Assembly: GCA_911728435.2 (NCBI GenBank) | Contig: OU452198.1 | Coordinates: 20,432,001-20,496,000, forward strand | DNA length: 64,000 nucleotides | Direction: 5' to 3' | DNA from: Apoderus coryli | Taxonomy: Eukaryota > Arthropoda > Insecta > Coleoptera > Attelabidae | Shown: in pieces, positions 33,927-44,760 of the stretch | How the letters are laid out: each line of letters begins with the position of its first letter | How positions within the stretch are numbered: the first letter of the stretch is position 1 | Notes under the pieces: model-generated | Seen by the model: only the letters and a program-made list of their open reading frames with translations | Told to the model about the DNA's origin: nothing | Database searches by the model: none | Translations under genes and position numbers: made by a program

Positions 33927-34118
33927 CTGGTTGGAATGATGCTATGTCAGTTGATGGTAAATTAATTACAGCATCATCTTCTTCAACATGTTCAGCGGTT
34001 TGCTGTTCCAAAACAATATTTTGCGAAGTAGAGATTCGTCGGAGCCGTTTATTCCCAGGTAGAGGATTAGTATAAATTAAGTAAAAATTATTCTCAAGCA
34101 TAACATATTTGTATATAC
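33927..34118 (-). pseudogene. Helitron exon 4
   Basis: 192 nt, phase 1 at both borders. Acceptor at 34119-34120 (TCTTAG), donor at 33926-33925. Encodes GIYKYVMLENNFYLIYT and a Glu/Asp/Val/Ser-rich tail. No domain is recognised. It is placed in the Helitron gene because it continues the frame and splice phase of its neighbours. Confidence 0.55.
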
Positions 34119-34892
34119 CTAAGATAATAAAGTAAAAAGGTATATCGAAAAAATAATTTATTTTAAAAAAATTGTAGAAATTATTTGGATTGTGTTTATT
34201 TTGAGGGTTGCAATTTCATGTCTATCTTTCCTATCCATAGGCCAATATGGCCTATGCATATGTCAATATAATACCTATTTCTTATTAAAACAACTATTTT
34301 GTATCATTTACATGTGTAAGATAAATACGTCGAAAATCATTTTATGTACTGGGTGTTTATTTATAAACGCACACCCCCTTTTAACTGTGTTGTTTCACCC
34401 TGGAGAAGAAAATGTTAAATAAGAAAGTTTTGGGGTTTAAAGTAAACTATTTACAGCATCAATTATTAAATGTAGTTTGAAGTAAACAAAAGTAATTTAC
34501 ACAAAACTAAGAAATAAATCCGAAATATTTACAATTATTATTTGGTACTCCACTAACTAAAAATCAGGATCTATCTGACCATAAAATTTCATCAGAAAAC
34601 TGTGGATTTTCGTTCATTCTTTTCAGCATTTGGTAGCAAAATTGAACTCGTTTTTGTTTCTGTTCAGGAACATTTTCTTCTACGCGGTTAAACAACAAAA
34701 TGAAAGTGGGTGTGCGTTTATAAATGATCATCTAGTATTTTCACAAATAGTTTTTTCAATTTGTTTTTAAAAATTATATTTACAAATCAACTGTAGAATA
34801 AGTAAATTAGTAATGTTAATCGAAAAAATATTTATTGAAATTAAAAAAAAATGCATAACATCAAAGTTAAATATATTAGTCATTTTATTTAC
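34119..34892. other. Helitron intron containing a mariner MITE
   Basis: About 0.77 kb between exons 3 and 4. It holds the TIR element at 34349-34735. The rest shows nothing recognisable. Confidence 0.55.
34349..34735 (-). mobile_element. Internally deleted mariner-type element with TA duplication
   Basis: Ends are CTGGGTGTTTATTTATAAAC (continuing GCACACCC) at 34349 and the complement ending ATCTAG at 34735, with imperfect but long terminal inversion. TA flanks both sides (34347-34348 and 34736-34737). On minus, 34555-34690 still reads KRVQFCYQMLKRMNENPQFS followed by ILWSD, the catalytic-domain entry of insect mariner-type transposases carrying a DUF4817 helix-turn-helix. At 387 bp it is a deletion derivative. 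Confidence 0.7.
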
Positions 34893-35003
34893 CATTTGTA
34901 TTATTGGTAAAATCATCAGTTGTTAATCTACTCGGACCTGGGTTTTGGCTAAAATGTTCACCATTTCTATTGTGCCGTTGATTTCCATTTAAAGTGGAAG
35001 TAG
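34893..35003 (-). pseudogene. Helitron exon 3
   Basis: 111 nt, phase 1 at both borders (TATAG acceptor, GTAAAT donor). Encodes an Asn/Arg/Thr-rich, low-complexity stretch containing HFSQNPGPSRLTTDDF. No domain is recognised. Confidence 0.55.
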
Positions 35004-35059
35004 CTATAAAAGAAATAAAAAATAAATTATTATTATTGTTTTTCGTAGTATACATTGTG

Positions 35060-36990
35060 TTTAAGATAAGAATGGAATAGCATTGGAATCTTGGCAACGG
35101 TAAAAGTCACAATGTCGATTAAATTAGAGAAAAGTTCTACAATAAATATGGCTTTCGATTTTTATTGTTAAATTTAAAGCTATTTTCAATCCAAAAATAG
35201 GTGGTATATCACACGTAATGGTTTACGGAACGTCGCAGCAAAAAATTGTAAACGCTATCTATATCTTCAAAAAGAATAAGAAAGTGTTATTAATGTTTTT
35301 ATACATGTAAAAATAATGTCAGAAATAAATAAAAACTAAAATCCCAAAAAATCGTTTTTTAAAAAATTCCCGAACATGCTTAAATTTAAACTAATTAGTT
35401 TAATTCTAAAAATACCATTTAAAAGGTGGTTAATTTCACATTCCAATGAGGAAGTGCTTTCCATTTTTTATATCTGCAAAAATAATGCCAGAAAAAAATA
35501 AAAATTGTAAAAAATTGTTTTTTCAAAAACTCTCGAAAACAGCTTAAGTTAGTTTAATTTTGAAAACACCATTTAAAGGGTGTTTAAATTGTACAACTTT
35601 TCTCTAATCGAACCGACATTGTAACTCAACAATAAAAAAATTGGTAAACGTTATCTTTTTCTCCTCAAAAAGTAACAATGAGGAAGTGCTTTCCATTTTT
35701 TATATCTGCAAAAATAATGCCAGAAAAAAATAAAAATTGCAAAAAATTGTTTTTTCAAAAACTCTCGAAAACAGGTTAAGTTAGTTTAATTTTGAAAACA
35801 CCATTTAAAGGGTGTTTAAATTGTACAACTTTTTTCTAATCGAACCGACATTGTAACTCAACAATAAAAAATTCAGGGCTGTATTTAAAAAAATCTATTC
35901 GATGATGCTTTTTAAAAACACGAAACGTCGTAGTGAAAATTGGTAAACGTTATCTTTTTCTCCTCAAAAAGTAACAATGAGGAAGTGCTTTCCATTTTTT
36001 TATATCTGCAAAAATAATGTCAGAAAAAAATAAAAATTGCAAAAAATTGTTTGTTCAAAAACTCTCGAAAACAGCTAAAGTTAGTTTAATTTTGCAAACA
36101 CCAATTCAAAGGTGTTTAAATTACACAACTTTTCTCTAATTTAACCGACATTGTAACTCAACAATAAAAAATTCAGGGCTGTCTTTAAAAAAAATCTATT
36201 CGATGATGATTTTTTAAACACGAAACGTCGTAGTGAAAATTGCTAAACGTTATCTTTTTCTCTTCAAAAAGTAACAATGAGGAAGTGCTTTCCATTTTTT
36301 TATATCTGCAAAAATAATGTCAGAAAAAAATAAAAATTGCAAAAAATTGTTTTTTCAAAAACTCTCGAAAACAGCTTCAGTTAGTTTAATTTTGAAAACA
36401 CCAATTCAAAGGTGTTTAAATTATACAACTTTTCTCTAATTTAACAGATATTGTAACTCAACAATAAAAAATTCAGGGCTGTATTTAAAAAAATCAAATC
36501 TATTCGATGAGGATTTTTTCAACACGAAACGTCGTAGTGAAAATGTGTAAACGTTATCTTATTCTCCTCAAAAAGTAACAATAAGAAAGTGCTTTCCTTT
36601 TTTTTATATCTGTAACAATAATGTCAGAAACAAGTAAAAACTAAAATTGCAAAAAAATGTTTTCTCCAAAACTCTCGAAAACGGTTAAGTTAGTTTAATT
36701 TTGAAAAACCATTTAAAAGGTGTTTAAATTGTTTTAAATTGTTTTAAACACCTTTTAAATGGTTTTTCAAAATTAAACTAACTTAACCGTTTTCGAGAGT
36801 TTTGGAGAAAACATTTTTTTGCAATTTTAGTTTTTACTTGTTTCTGACATTATTGTTACAGATATAAAAAAAAGGAAAGCACTTTCTTATTGTTGTACAA
36901 ACAACTTTTCTCTAATTTAACCGGCTTTGTAACTTCTACAGATTCCAAGAATCCAATGCTATACCATTCTTATCTTGAACACAGTATATT
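35060..36990. mobile_element. Foldback-type element with internal ~300-bp tandem repeats
   Basis: Ends are inverted: near 35062 GTGTTTAAGATAAGAATGGA and near 36985 its imperfect complement, with inversion extending about 85 bp inwards. The interior carries tandem units starting at about 35445, 35686, 35976, 36276 and 36578, each containing AATGAGGAAGTGCTTTCC and AAAACTCTCGAAAACAG. It has no coding sequence. A lone copy of the unit sits in another intron of the same Helitron (27640-27895). Confidence 0.7.
36580..36893. repeat. Near-perfect ~155-bp-arm palindrome
   Basis: From CAATAAGAAAGTGC on the left to GCACTTTCTTATTG on the right, the two arms mirror each other almost base for base around TTTAAATTGTTTTAAATTG at about 36727-36745. 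It is the last tandem unit of the foldback element followed by its own inverted copy. Confidence 0.85.
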
Positions 36991-37242
36991 ACCAAATGTT
37001 TGTGTATGAAACTAAGCTCGAATACAATGTGTGAGTCGAAGATAAAAGGATATTGTACGAGGCGCTGAGTATTCTGCCTATGTGGCTATGTACATTGGTA
37101 TATTTGTTTTTTGCCTCTATGCGAGGAGCGGTGCCGTATTTTGAATGTTTATCAAAGTAGTTTTTGGACAATATTTTTAGAATGTAAGATACCTACAGAT
37201 TAATTCCGATAAAAACTACTAATAAGTAATGTTATAACATAC

Positions 37243-37481
37243 CATTCACATTATAAAAATTATGTCCACGAGTACCAACTGTGGTGCCTGTACTATTGCT
37301 ACATGTATTACTACTACATTTAACAACGGCATTATTCGCAATAGTAGCACCATCTCCATCTGACTGTGCACTTCCCACAACTATAGTTACTTCATGATGT
37401 GGTTCTGTAGTACTACAACCAGGCACTTGGCTTTCGCTGGGAGTACCTACTTGTTCTTCAAAATTGGAATATTTCAAAGAT
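37243..37481 (-). pseudogene. Helitron exon 2
   Basis: Bounded by TTCTTAG (37483-37482) and a GTATGT donor (37242-37241). Encodes an Asn/Ser/Thr/Val-rich stretch (GTPSESQVPGCSTTEPHHEV and so on). It is 239 nt long, one short of the multiple of three that phase 1 borders require, so a one-base loss is likely. Confidence 0.5.
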
Positions 37482-37593
37482 CTAAGAAATGTGTAAATTG
37501 AAAACGAGAAGAGTGGAACAGAATATGGAGTTATTAGTAGTTAAGTGTTATTGAAATGTACTGAAGTACCTATATAAAATATTCATTACTTAC

Positions 37594-37699
37594 CTGCAGT
37601 GGCTTGGGTATTGGATATTACATTTTCCTTTCTGGTATTTCTACCCCGGGTATCGCGTCCCTTTTTAGAAGAAAGATTCGACTTCTTTCTGCGCGGCAT
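37594..37699 (-). pseudogene. Helitron exon 1 (start)
   Basis: Begins ATG at 37699 and reads MPRRKKSNLSSKKGRDTRGR, a basic head typical of insect Helitron proteins (family often starts MPRRxxSxLGRRTR). Ends phase 1 at a GTAAGTAATG donor (37593). Confidence 0.65.
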
Positions 37700-39034
37700 G
37701 TTCACAATAAAACTATAACTTAACAAAATATATTAACGAAACTGCACAAATTTTCTATTTACTTGAAATAGGAATAGGTTTGACAACGGTTTGGCTTGGC
37801 TTGGTTTCCTTTTTTAAGCATCATGATATTCATTTGTTTTTCTAGGTATCTTGATAATAAAATAAATATGTGCCTAAGATTAAGTCCTGTTCATAAGGAA
37901 TACAATAACTGCTATAGGTATCATAATTTTAAAAATTTCGTTACAGTTGAAATCAAGTAATATGTTTTATGTTTTCTATCTATCTACTTTAACAAAAATT
38001 TAAATGGTAATTGTACATTAATTATAAAACCAATAATAGTATGTTTCGACAGATTGACAGATGACAATAAAATCACTTACCTATATCAAAATGCGAATAT
38101 GCTTGAAAAGTGAGCCAGAATCGAAATACTATAGGAATATTTTATACGATTTTAATTAATAAAATCTCCAATATGATTTTAAAAAATCTTCATACAATTT
38201 GACAATATCGACATAAAAATGTATAAGGAACTTGGTGGGGATAATAGTTCCTCTATAGGTTTTTATCTATTATTTTTCTACAACTGAACTGATGTATCAT
38301 ATTATCAGGCTTTATCCGTCTGCACGAAATATCAGCAATTTCCCTTCACATGTCTTTTATGCATATTTATAAATTTCATCTGTTTGTAAAGACAATGATT
38401 TTAAATTAGAGTTGTTAAGAAAAGAACGGAAAGGTTCTTAAGAACAGGTTTCCGAGATAGTCTGTTCAGTGAAGCTTTTAAAAGAACTGATATCAAGGCA
38501 ACCTATAAAAACTCACTGTATAGTTCGTCTATACTGCGAAAGATGGCGCCATTTGATTTCATCTTTTTTTCCAATTTTTGGCCCAATTGACTATTTTCAC
38601 TTTACTATAAAATTAATTGACATAATTAAACAGCCTATAATTTGAATCTATGTACAATTGAAGATAATTGTCGATACCCTTTTACTACCTCAGATCCGCT
38701 GGTGTGATGTCACCTACCGCTCATATCACTTGCATTATAACTTGTCATTTTGAGAGAGATCGGAACCGATGATATGCTATTTAAATAGGCTGTGCCTAGC
38801 TTCAACCACAATATCATTGACTATAAAGCATTATGAGGAGTTTAACTGAACCGATGTGACATGATCACCTACCACTCATCTCACTTTATTTTTTATACAC
38901 GGAACGACAAAATTTTCATTGGTTTCGTTCGATCATTCGTTCGTTAATGGCCTTCACCAATGGGTATTTAACCAGTTTCACGTACGTATGAAAGAATTTT
39001 ATTTTAATGTTCCATTCTTCCGTAATTTTGACTT
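37700..39034. other. No gene recognised
   Basis: Should contain the Helitron 5' end (TC) but no terminus could be assigned. The rest is AT-rich unique DNA with no coding signal. Confidence 0.45.
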
Positions 39035-39265
39035 TTAATTCATTTTTATTGATATAGGGACACTGTCGACTTTTTTTTTTTTTAACATTAACCACAAATT
39101 TTCGATAACATTTAGATCTGGTGATTGGGGTGGTGTTTTAACTACTTGTGGGCAGTTATAGCGCAACCAACTACGAACCCGGTATGCCGTGTGTTTAGGG
39201 TCATTATCTTGATAAAAGCGGTAATTGCCATTGATACCCCATTTTTCAGCACGACGTGCACAGTT
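39035..39265 (-). pseudogene. Tc1-like transposase, C-terminal fragment
   Basis: The minus frame reads YRFYQDNDPKHTAYRVRSWL, then KTPPQSPDLNVIENLWLML. These are the second Asp (QDNDPKHT) and the Glu (NVIENLW) of Tc1/mariner DD34E transposases. The rest of the gene is absent; it abuts the pogo fragment at ~39265. Confidence 0.85.
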
Positions 39266-40330
39266 CAGCTGGATTATATTTAATGATACTATTCTCTCTC
39301 TGTGTTTCGGCAGCTCTAATCGTTGCTTGACGGTTTTTATAACGCTGAAGTTCAATAGGGTGAACGAGGTCTTCAGAAAACTTTGAAGGATCTGCTGGAT
39401 ATGTCCCAGTTGATAAAAATCCGCTAATAATCTTTTTTGGCAAAAGCGACTCTTTTAGAACTTCGCTAAGAAACACTCCAAACTGTTCCTTTGATAAACG
39501 ACCACTTCCTTGACCCATTTGGCTCATACCATACGCCACCAACCGTTTATCCCACTTGGTCTTCATTGGGCGGAAAACATTTATCCAAGGGCTGGATCTT
39601 ATCTGTTAGGTGTGATGGAAAGCACACCAGTTCTATATTATGCTCTATGGCCTCTTCGAGTATTCGAATACTATAATGACTTGAGTGTCCATCGTAAAGT
39701 AATACGGCCGTTTTTTTATTACAATTAGGTTCAGACGTCTCGCGTACATTGTTACATGTTGTATAAAAGTGAGCCAGTAAAAAACCTGTCGGTTTTCGAT
39801 CCAACCATTTGAAGAAGCAGCATATAAAGTTCCAGGATACGCATTTTCCGAAACCCAGCGTGGTTGAACTGCTCCACCTTTGAAAATTATTACATGGTTA
39901 CCATCAGCTGAGACACATATTAACACAGTAGTCCATTCGCGTCCAGAACCTCCGGATACTCTGCTAAGGGGTTTGCCTTTTTCACCAACCGCTCTTAAAT
40001 GAGTTGGATCACTGGGAAAACCACGTTCATCGCAGTTAAATATAAATTTAGATTTGGTAGCATTGTCTTGCAATTCATGTTTTTCATACAAGTTTTTTAA
40101 TTTTGAATAAAAATCGTAAACAATTGCTGGATCCCTGGCCGTTTTTCTAACTTTTGGTAAATGTTCAGGCTTTTTGAGACTAATGTTTGTATTTCTATTC
40201 ATAAAACCAATGTATCAGTCGTCTCCTGTGACGTTGTAATTGAAGGGATTGGCTTTACATATTCTGCTACAAGTTGCTTTAGTATGGTTTACAATTACCC
40301 CGGATATGTGAATAAATCTGGGGTAAATGT
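39266..40330 (-). pseudogene. pogo/Jerky-type transposase (DDE_1) pseudogene
   Basis: From the 5' side: YIGFMNRNTNISLKKPEHLP (end of the CENP-B-like DNA-binding part; a stop replaces the expected Trp just before it), FIFNCDERGFPSDPTHLRAV (first Asp), GREWTTVLICVSADG, GWIENRQVFYWLTF, then in the next frame AVLLYDGHSSHYSIRILEEA (second Asp), CFPSHLTDKIQPLD, and finally KRLVAYGMSQMGQGSGRLSK. At least two frameshifts (near 39720 and 39560) and the stop make it dead. The N-terminal helix-turn-helix is only traceable to about 40330. Confidence 0.8.
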
Positions 40331-40692
40331 AAACAGTCAAATGTAACTTTTATAACCGTTGAGAGTAAAATTTACTACATTATACTAGTGCAATTATCCA
40401 GTGGCTACAATAGCTGAAACTATATTTCTACTTACCAGTACTTAAACGCAACTTCTTATCACTTTTGTACGTCACAAAATAATAATTAATTAATTGCACT
40501 TTTAAAACAATGCATTGACAAACTCCTCGTAAATACCGGCAAGACGCCAAACAAGAAGGGCGGATTATCTTGTACAAATAGTAGAGGGATAAACAAACAC
40601 ATTGCTACCAACCTTTAGTGATTTTTAAAAAACTACTCATATTGCCAACTGTGTTTACAATTACCCCATGTTTACAATTACCCTACTGTTCA
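40331..40692. other. pogo subterminal region with repeated GGGGTAATTGTAAAC motif
   Basis: The 15-mer GTTTACAATTACCCC or close variants occur at ~40288, ~40648 and ~40668, and inverted with one change at ~40334. The outermost copy ends at TA (about 40685), next to hAT coding sequence. These may be the terminal repeats of the pogo element. Confidence 0.4.
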
Positions 40693-41083
40693 TAAAATTA
40701 ATAGCAGGACACAAAATATTGCTCACCCTTCGTACATGTTTTACTTTTGTGCCGTTTGCAACTCGTGGTTTAGGGCATGGTGGCTTTTAAACAATACCAC
40801 AATATTTTTGCATTGAACTGCAAAATAAGATAAATACCCCAAAGCCAATTTTTTAGACCTAAAACACAATTCATGTTCATGAACATAAAAGTGATACTTA
40901 CTTACTTTTGGTTACTATCTTCTTCAAAAATATCTTTAACTAATAAATTTAGGCAGTGGCAAACACATCCATGGAAAAATTTGTTCGGGTATTTATCTTC
41001 CAAAAATTTCCACGCTGCCTTATTGGCAGCTGTATTGTCGGTTATAGCATCTAGGATCTAAGCTTACCATTAATATTTCACTA
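40693..41083 (-). pseudogene. hAT transposase fragment (DUF659 region), right side cut by a TIR element
   Basis: Minus reading: ILDAITDNTAANKAAWKFLE and GCVCHCLNLLVKDIFEEDS, the DUF659 block of hAT transposases (VTDNAANMxxAW, then GCxAHxLNLLxKDI). After an intron-like gap, CKNIVVLFKSHHALNHELQT matches the 'VKxFxxHHxLxAxLxE' segment. It continues upstream (42402-42470) after removal of the 41084-42399 element, with VTDALTN-containing text. Downstream it is broken by the pogo end. Confidence 0.7.
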
Positions 41084-42399
41084 CTGCCAGGTAAAAAGCA
41101 GATAAGTAGCAAAATGAAAATTTTATAGGAGAAGTGAAAAACATTTTTAAGACTTGTTTTTGACAGTACATGTAGAATAATAGTATTATATGCTAAAAAT
41201 GCTTAAAATAAGGAAATTTTTCTCAAAATTTCATTTTAACACTAAAAACAGTTACTTACCTGGTTAGAAGCATATTAGTTTACGACATATCTGGATTTTA
41301 TGAAATTAAAAAAGCAATGTTATCATAAATATACTATCGATATCAATTAAATAAGTTATTTCAGCTTATAGCTTTCATGTTTTAACATCATTTTACCACA
41401 ATATGAGTTATGCAAACAATTAACTTAGGCTTTGTTGTTAACATAAAAAATTATTGAAACATATCTGGTTATTTGCAATGATATTCGTATATCCGATTTT
41501 TAGCGATACATACGTTTGTTTAACAGCAAATAAAAAGTGCATTAAAAATAAAATGATCTTTATTTTCTTATGTAATTAACTTAAAAACATAAATCCAACT
41601 TAAAATATGATTTTACGAAAAAAAATAATAATAATAAATAAATAAAAAGTATGAAAACAAAATATGCATATTCGAAAATATTAACGTTATTCAGGACAAT
41701 CGTCAGACGAAGCATTTTCAGCTAAATCTGGGTCAACAGTGGGCCTAGCATCTGTTTTTAAACCTTGATAAAAACTACGCAATGGCTCATCGATGTACTG
41801 CAAAAGATCTAAAAGATTAGACTTTCAGCACTTATTGGAACTGGTTCATCATGTAACAGCTTTGGAGCGCTTGTAGAAAATAAAGTGTTTTTGCGCGCTA
41901 TTCTTTTTTTATTTATTATTAATCAACTACTTTAAAATGTTCATCAAGCAGAGATAAGATACCACCCAAACACAGTGCAACTGCATCAAGAACTTATCAA
42001 TATTGATTTTAAATCGTGTTAAATTTTGTACATGGACAGGAACAAAATCATCGACAATGAAAACTGTTTTAATGGAGGAGATGAAGGAGCAAATAAACGA
42101 TGCGTTTAGAAGCGTTACACCAGGTTAAAGTTCTTGAAGGATTTAAGAAAAGAATTCAATTGTGCCTAGAGTCCAATCATTTTGAACATTTATTATAAAA
42201 TGTATCAGTATTTTTGTATATCTTGTTATTTAATTTAAGTTAAAATTGTATTTATTTATTATGTTATTGTTTAATGTTTAAATATTTGGTTTGTCAAGTT
42301 CTCATGGCTTTCATTCAATGCGTTTTTGTCTAACAAATACAACGGTGCATAAAACACAATTTCACCATATATTCGACTTATCTGGTTTTTACCTGGCAG
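41084..42399 (-). mobile_element. TIR element with TA duplication inserted in the hAT fragment
   Basis: Ends CTGCCAGGTAAAAA (41084) and complement TTTTTACCTGGCAG (ending 42399); inversion extends to about 27 bp (GCAGATAAGT / ACTTATCTGG). TA is present on both sides. A minus-strand reading at 41700-41800 gives YIDEPLRSFYQGLKTDARPT and an acidic end; the family is uncertain. TA duplication and TIR fit a Tc1/mariner/pogo derivative. Confidence 0.65.
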
Positions 42400-42401
42400 T
42401 A

Positions 42402-42475
42402 GCGATTTGTCAATGCGTCAGTCACAATGCAAATATTTGATGGCAATGCATCCTGCAAGTTACGAGCCCATAAAT
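42402..42475 (-). pseudogene. hAT transposase fragment, upstream piece
   Basis: Minus reading ARNLQDALPSNICIVTDALT, contiguous with the 40693-41083 piece once the TIR element and one TA are removed. Confidence 0.5.
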
Positions 42476-42676
42476 TACTTAGTATTTAAGAATTATTGTT
42501 ATCTTTAGTATTATATTTCACTTATGTTTGTATTTTACTTCATATAAAACTGTTTTGCTAATTAAATATAATTCATTCTCAAACTAGTAGCTGTAAATAA
42601 AAGATTTGAAGTTTTTACTGTTAATAAAGATTTTATAATTTTTTAAAAATCGTTTCAAAGTTAATTTATCCAAAAT
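42476..42676 (+). repeat. Probable 5' LTR end of gypsy-1
   Basis: AT-rich DNA ending immediately before a primer-binding site. AATAAA-like signal near 42597-42630. The upstream border and LTR length cannot be fixed. Confidence 0.4.
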
Positions 42677-42694
42677 TGGCGCAGTCGGTAGGAT
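42677..42694 (+). promoter_or_regulatory. Primer-binding site (serine-tRNA type) of gypsy-1
   Basis: TGGCGCAGTCGGTAGGAT is the priming sequence used by several insect Ty3/gypsy elements of the 17.6/297/gypsy group. It lies 320 bp upstream of the gag start. Confidence 0.75.
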
Positions 42695-43014
42695 ACGCGC
42701 GGTTTCAAAAACAAGTTCGCATCGTGTCGGAAACCCAGTTTTTGTGACTTGAACATAAGTTCTTAAGTGCGTATCGAAAAACTCAAAGTGATAAGTGACT
42801 GGAGACGATTACCTACAGCGACGAGTTGGGAATCAATCGAGAAAGGACTATTGGAACTGACGACAAAACCGTAAGTGCCAAATTTTTCCTTTTTGTCTTT
42901 CCGAACCCTATTATTAAGGACTTTGGAAAGATAGGTAGGAACTTTCAGAATCTTTTGTTCGAAGAATTCTGAAAATAGGTTAAGAAAAAGCAAAGAAAAA
43001 GAAAGAAAAATCAC

Positions 43015-44445
43015 ATGACAGATTTGTTAGAAGACGTAGCAAACCTCTTAAGTAATTTATCATTTGAAGAAACAAATAATACATTAGAAAGTAGAGTTAA
43101 TTCAAAAAATAAGACAAAAATGCCTAATGCAAATCAAGTTCAACAGCAAAGAGAAATAAATTGGGATTTATTTAGATCAAGACTAAATAATATTCGCCCT
43201 TACGATGGAGATAGTAATTCATTGAATAAATTTATCTCTCGTTGCGACGACTTAGTTTTAACATATTCTGTATTTAATAATCCAGAAATTAACGGTTTAA
43301 TACTAGAATGTATTCAAGACAAGCTAGTAGGAAAAGCGGAAGCAATGGTCGGCAACCGCATGGAATTAAACAATTGGGATCTTGTTAAAAATGCCCTTAA
43401 ACAATGTTTCTCAGATCGAAGAGATTTGGATTGTTTATTCCAAGAATTAACAAGAACACGCCCTTATAAAAATGAATACTTAATACATTTTGGTAGTAGA
43501 TTACAGTTATTACGCAGTCATGTAGTTCAAAGAATTAGCAATGACACAGATTTAACACACGAAGCAAAAGTTTGTCAAATTGTACATTGTGATAAAACAG
43601 CATTAAACACATTTATAGCAGGTTGTACTGGTGTTCTCAGAAATAACATGCACATAAAGAAACCTGAGTCTTTAGAAGACGCAATGGCGTACGTAACAGA
43701 ATTTGAAAATTTCGAAAGATTGTATGGTAATTTAAATTTCGACCACAAATCTCAAAATCAGTCTAATCAATTAATTCGTCCAAAGATACCTATTCAAAAT
43801 CAAAACATTCAACCCTCGTACTATCAACCTTTCCAAAATTCAGGTTTTCAGACACCTCAAAATTTCAATAATTTTATGCCTACTGTAAATCGCAACTTTA
43901 ATAACACAAATCAACACTTTTCAACAAAACCAGCATTTCCAAGTCAACCAATAAACGTTAGACCTATACCAAACCCAAATACAAGGTATCCAACTAATCC
44001 AGAAGTATTTGGTCAACAACAAAACGTTTTTAAACCCAAATTTATTCCACAAAATCAATTACCTAAACCCGAACCAATGTCGACCACTTCAAGAAATCCG
44101 ACAACAAATACCCAAAATGGAATGTTTAATCAATACTTTAATAAAGGAAATCAAAATTATTTCCAAAGACAACCCAATCAACCTTCCAACATTTTAGTTG
44201 AGGAACTTTTCCATCATGAATCCGATCAATATCCATTTGATCAATACCCCGAAACAAACACTGAAAGTTATTTTAATGAACCCAGCGATTATCAGTATAA
44301 TTATTATGAAACCACCCCTGTAAATTACGAACAAACTTACGAAATCTCTGATACATCATTACCAGAGCAATCAGAATTAGAAATCGAGAAAAATAATGAA
44401 GATGAAAATTTTCAGTTAACCCAAACTCCAAAACATACAACTTAA
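43015..44445 (+). CDS. gypsy-1 Gag
   Basis: 476 codons, open. Start MTDLLEDVANLL at the first ATG after the leader. The core (residues ~45-240) contains IRPYDGDSNSLNKFISRCDD and RDLDCLFQELTRTRPY, like Gag of the 17.6/297/gypsy group, which lacks Cys-His knuckles. The second half is a long Asn/Gln/Pro-rich tail, then an acidic tail. Gag forms the particle. The pol frame overlaps the end. Confidence 0.8.
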   Translation: MTDLLEDVANLLSNLSFEETNNTLESRVNSKNKTKMPNANQVQQQREINWDLFRSRLNNIRPYDGDSNSLNKFISRCDDLVLTYSVFNNPEINGLILECIQDKLVGKAEAMVGNRMELNNWDLVKNALKQCFSDRRDLDCLFQELTRTRPYKNEYLIHFGSRLQLLRSHVVQRISNDTDLTHEAKVCQIVHCDKTALNTFIAGCTGVLRNNMHIKKPESLEDAMAYVTEFENFERLYGNLNFDHKSQNQSNQLIRPKIPIQNQNIQPSYYQPFQNSGFQTPQNFNNFMPTVNRNFNNTNQHFSTKPAFPSQPINVRPIPNPNTRYPTNPEVFGQQQNVFKPKFIPQNQLPKPEPMSTTSRNPTTNTQNGMFNQYFNKGNQNYFQRQPNQPSNILVEELFHHESDQYPFDQYPETNTESYFNEPSDYQYNYYETTPVNYEQTYEISDTSLPEQSELEIEKNNEDENFQLTQTPKHTT

Positions 44446-44750
44446 CAGAAATTAATATATCTTCCAATAATGCATTACCTTATATAGAAATTAAAAAACC
44501 TAAAATTAAATTACTTATAGACACTGGCAAGATCAATAATAAAACCTTCAATAATAGAAAAATATTATCCGCATACTATATATCATTGTAAATCAACGAT
44601 CAAAACACCCTTAGGAAGCAAAGATGTTCTTTATCAAGCTTCAGTTCCTGCATTTTCTGAATTTAAAACTGATAAAAATATAAATTTTATTCTTTTTGAT
44701 TTTCATGACTACTTTGATGGAGTAATAGGATTAGAAGATATGAAAAATTT
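44446..44750 (+). pseudogene. gypsy-1 pol, protease segment
   Basis: A retropepsin reading IKLLIDTG is visible near 44508, followed after a frameshift by HCKSTIKTPLGSKDVLYQ and DYFDGVIGLEDMKNLNLN. It breaks at the Penelope insertion. Confidence 0.7.
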
Positions 44751-44760
44751 AAATTTAAAC

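Larger units (their letters stand above)
26124..37699 (-). mobile_element. Helitron with a multi-exon Rep/helicase gene
   Basis: Exon-by-exon reading gives one gene of about 11.6 kb from the ATG at 37699 to the stop at 26124. It has an N-terminal set of small exons, a Cys-rich domain, the Rep nuclease, and a PIF1-type helicase. Introns in the 5' half are large (about 0.7-2.8 kb) and filled with other repeats. Three frameshifts (near 30550, 28720 and 26530) make this copy non-functional. Terminal TC and CTRR ends were not identified. Confidence 0.75.
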
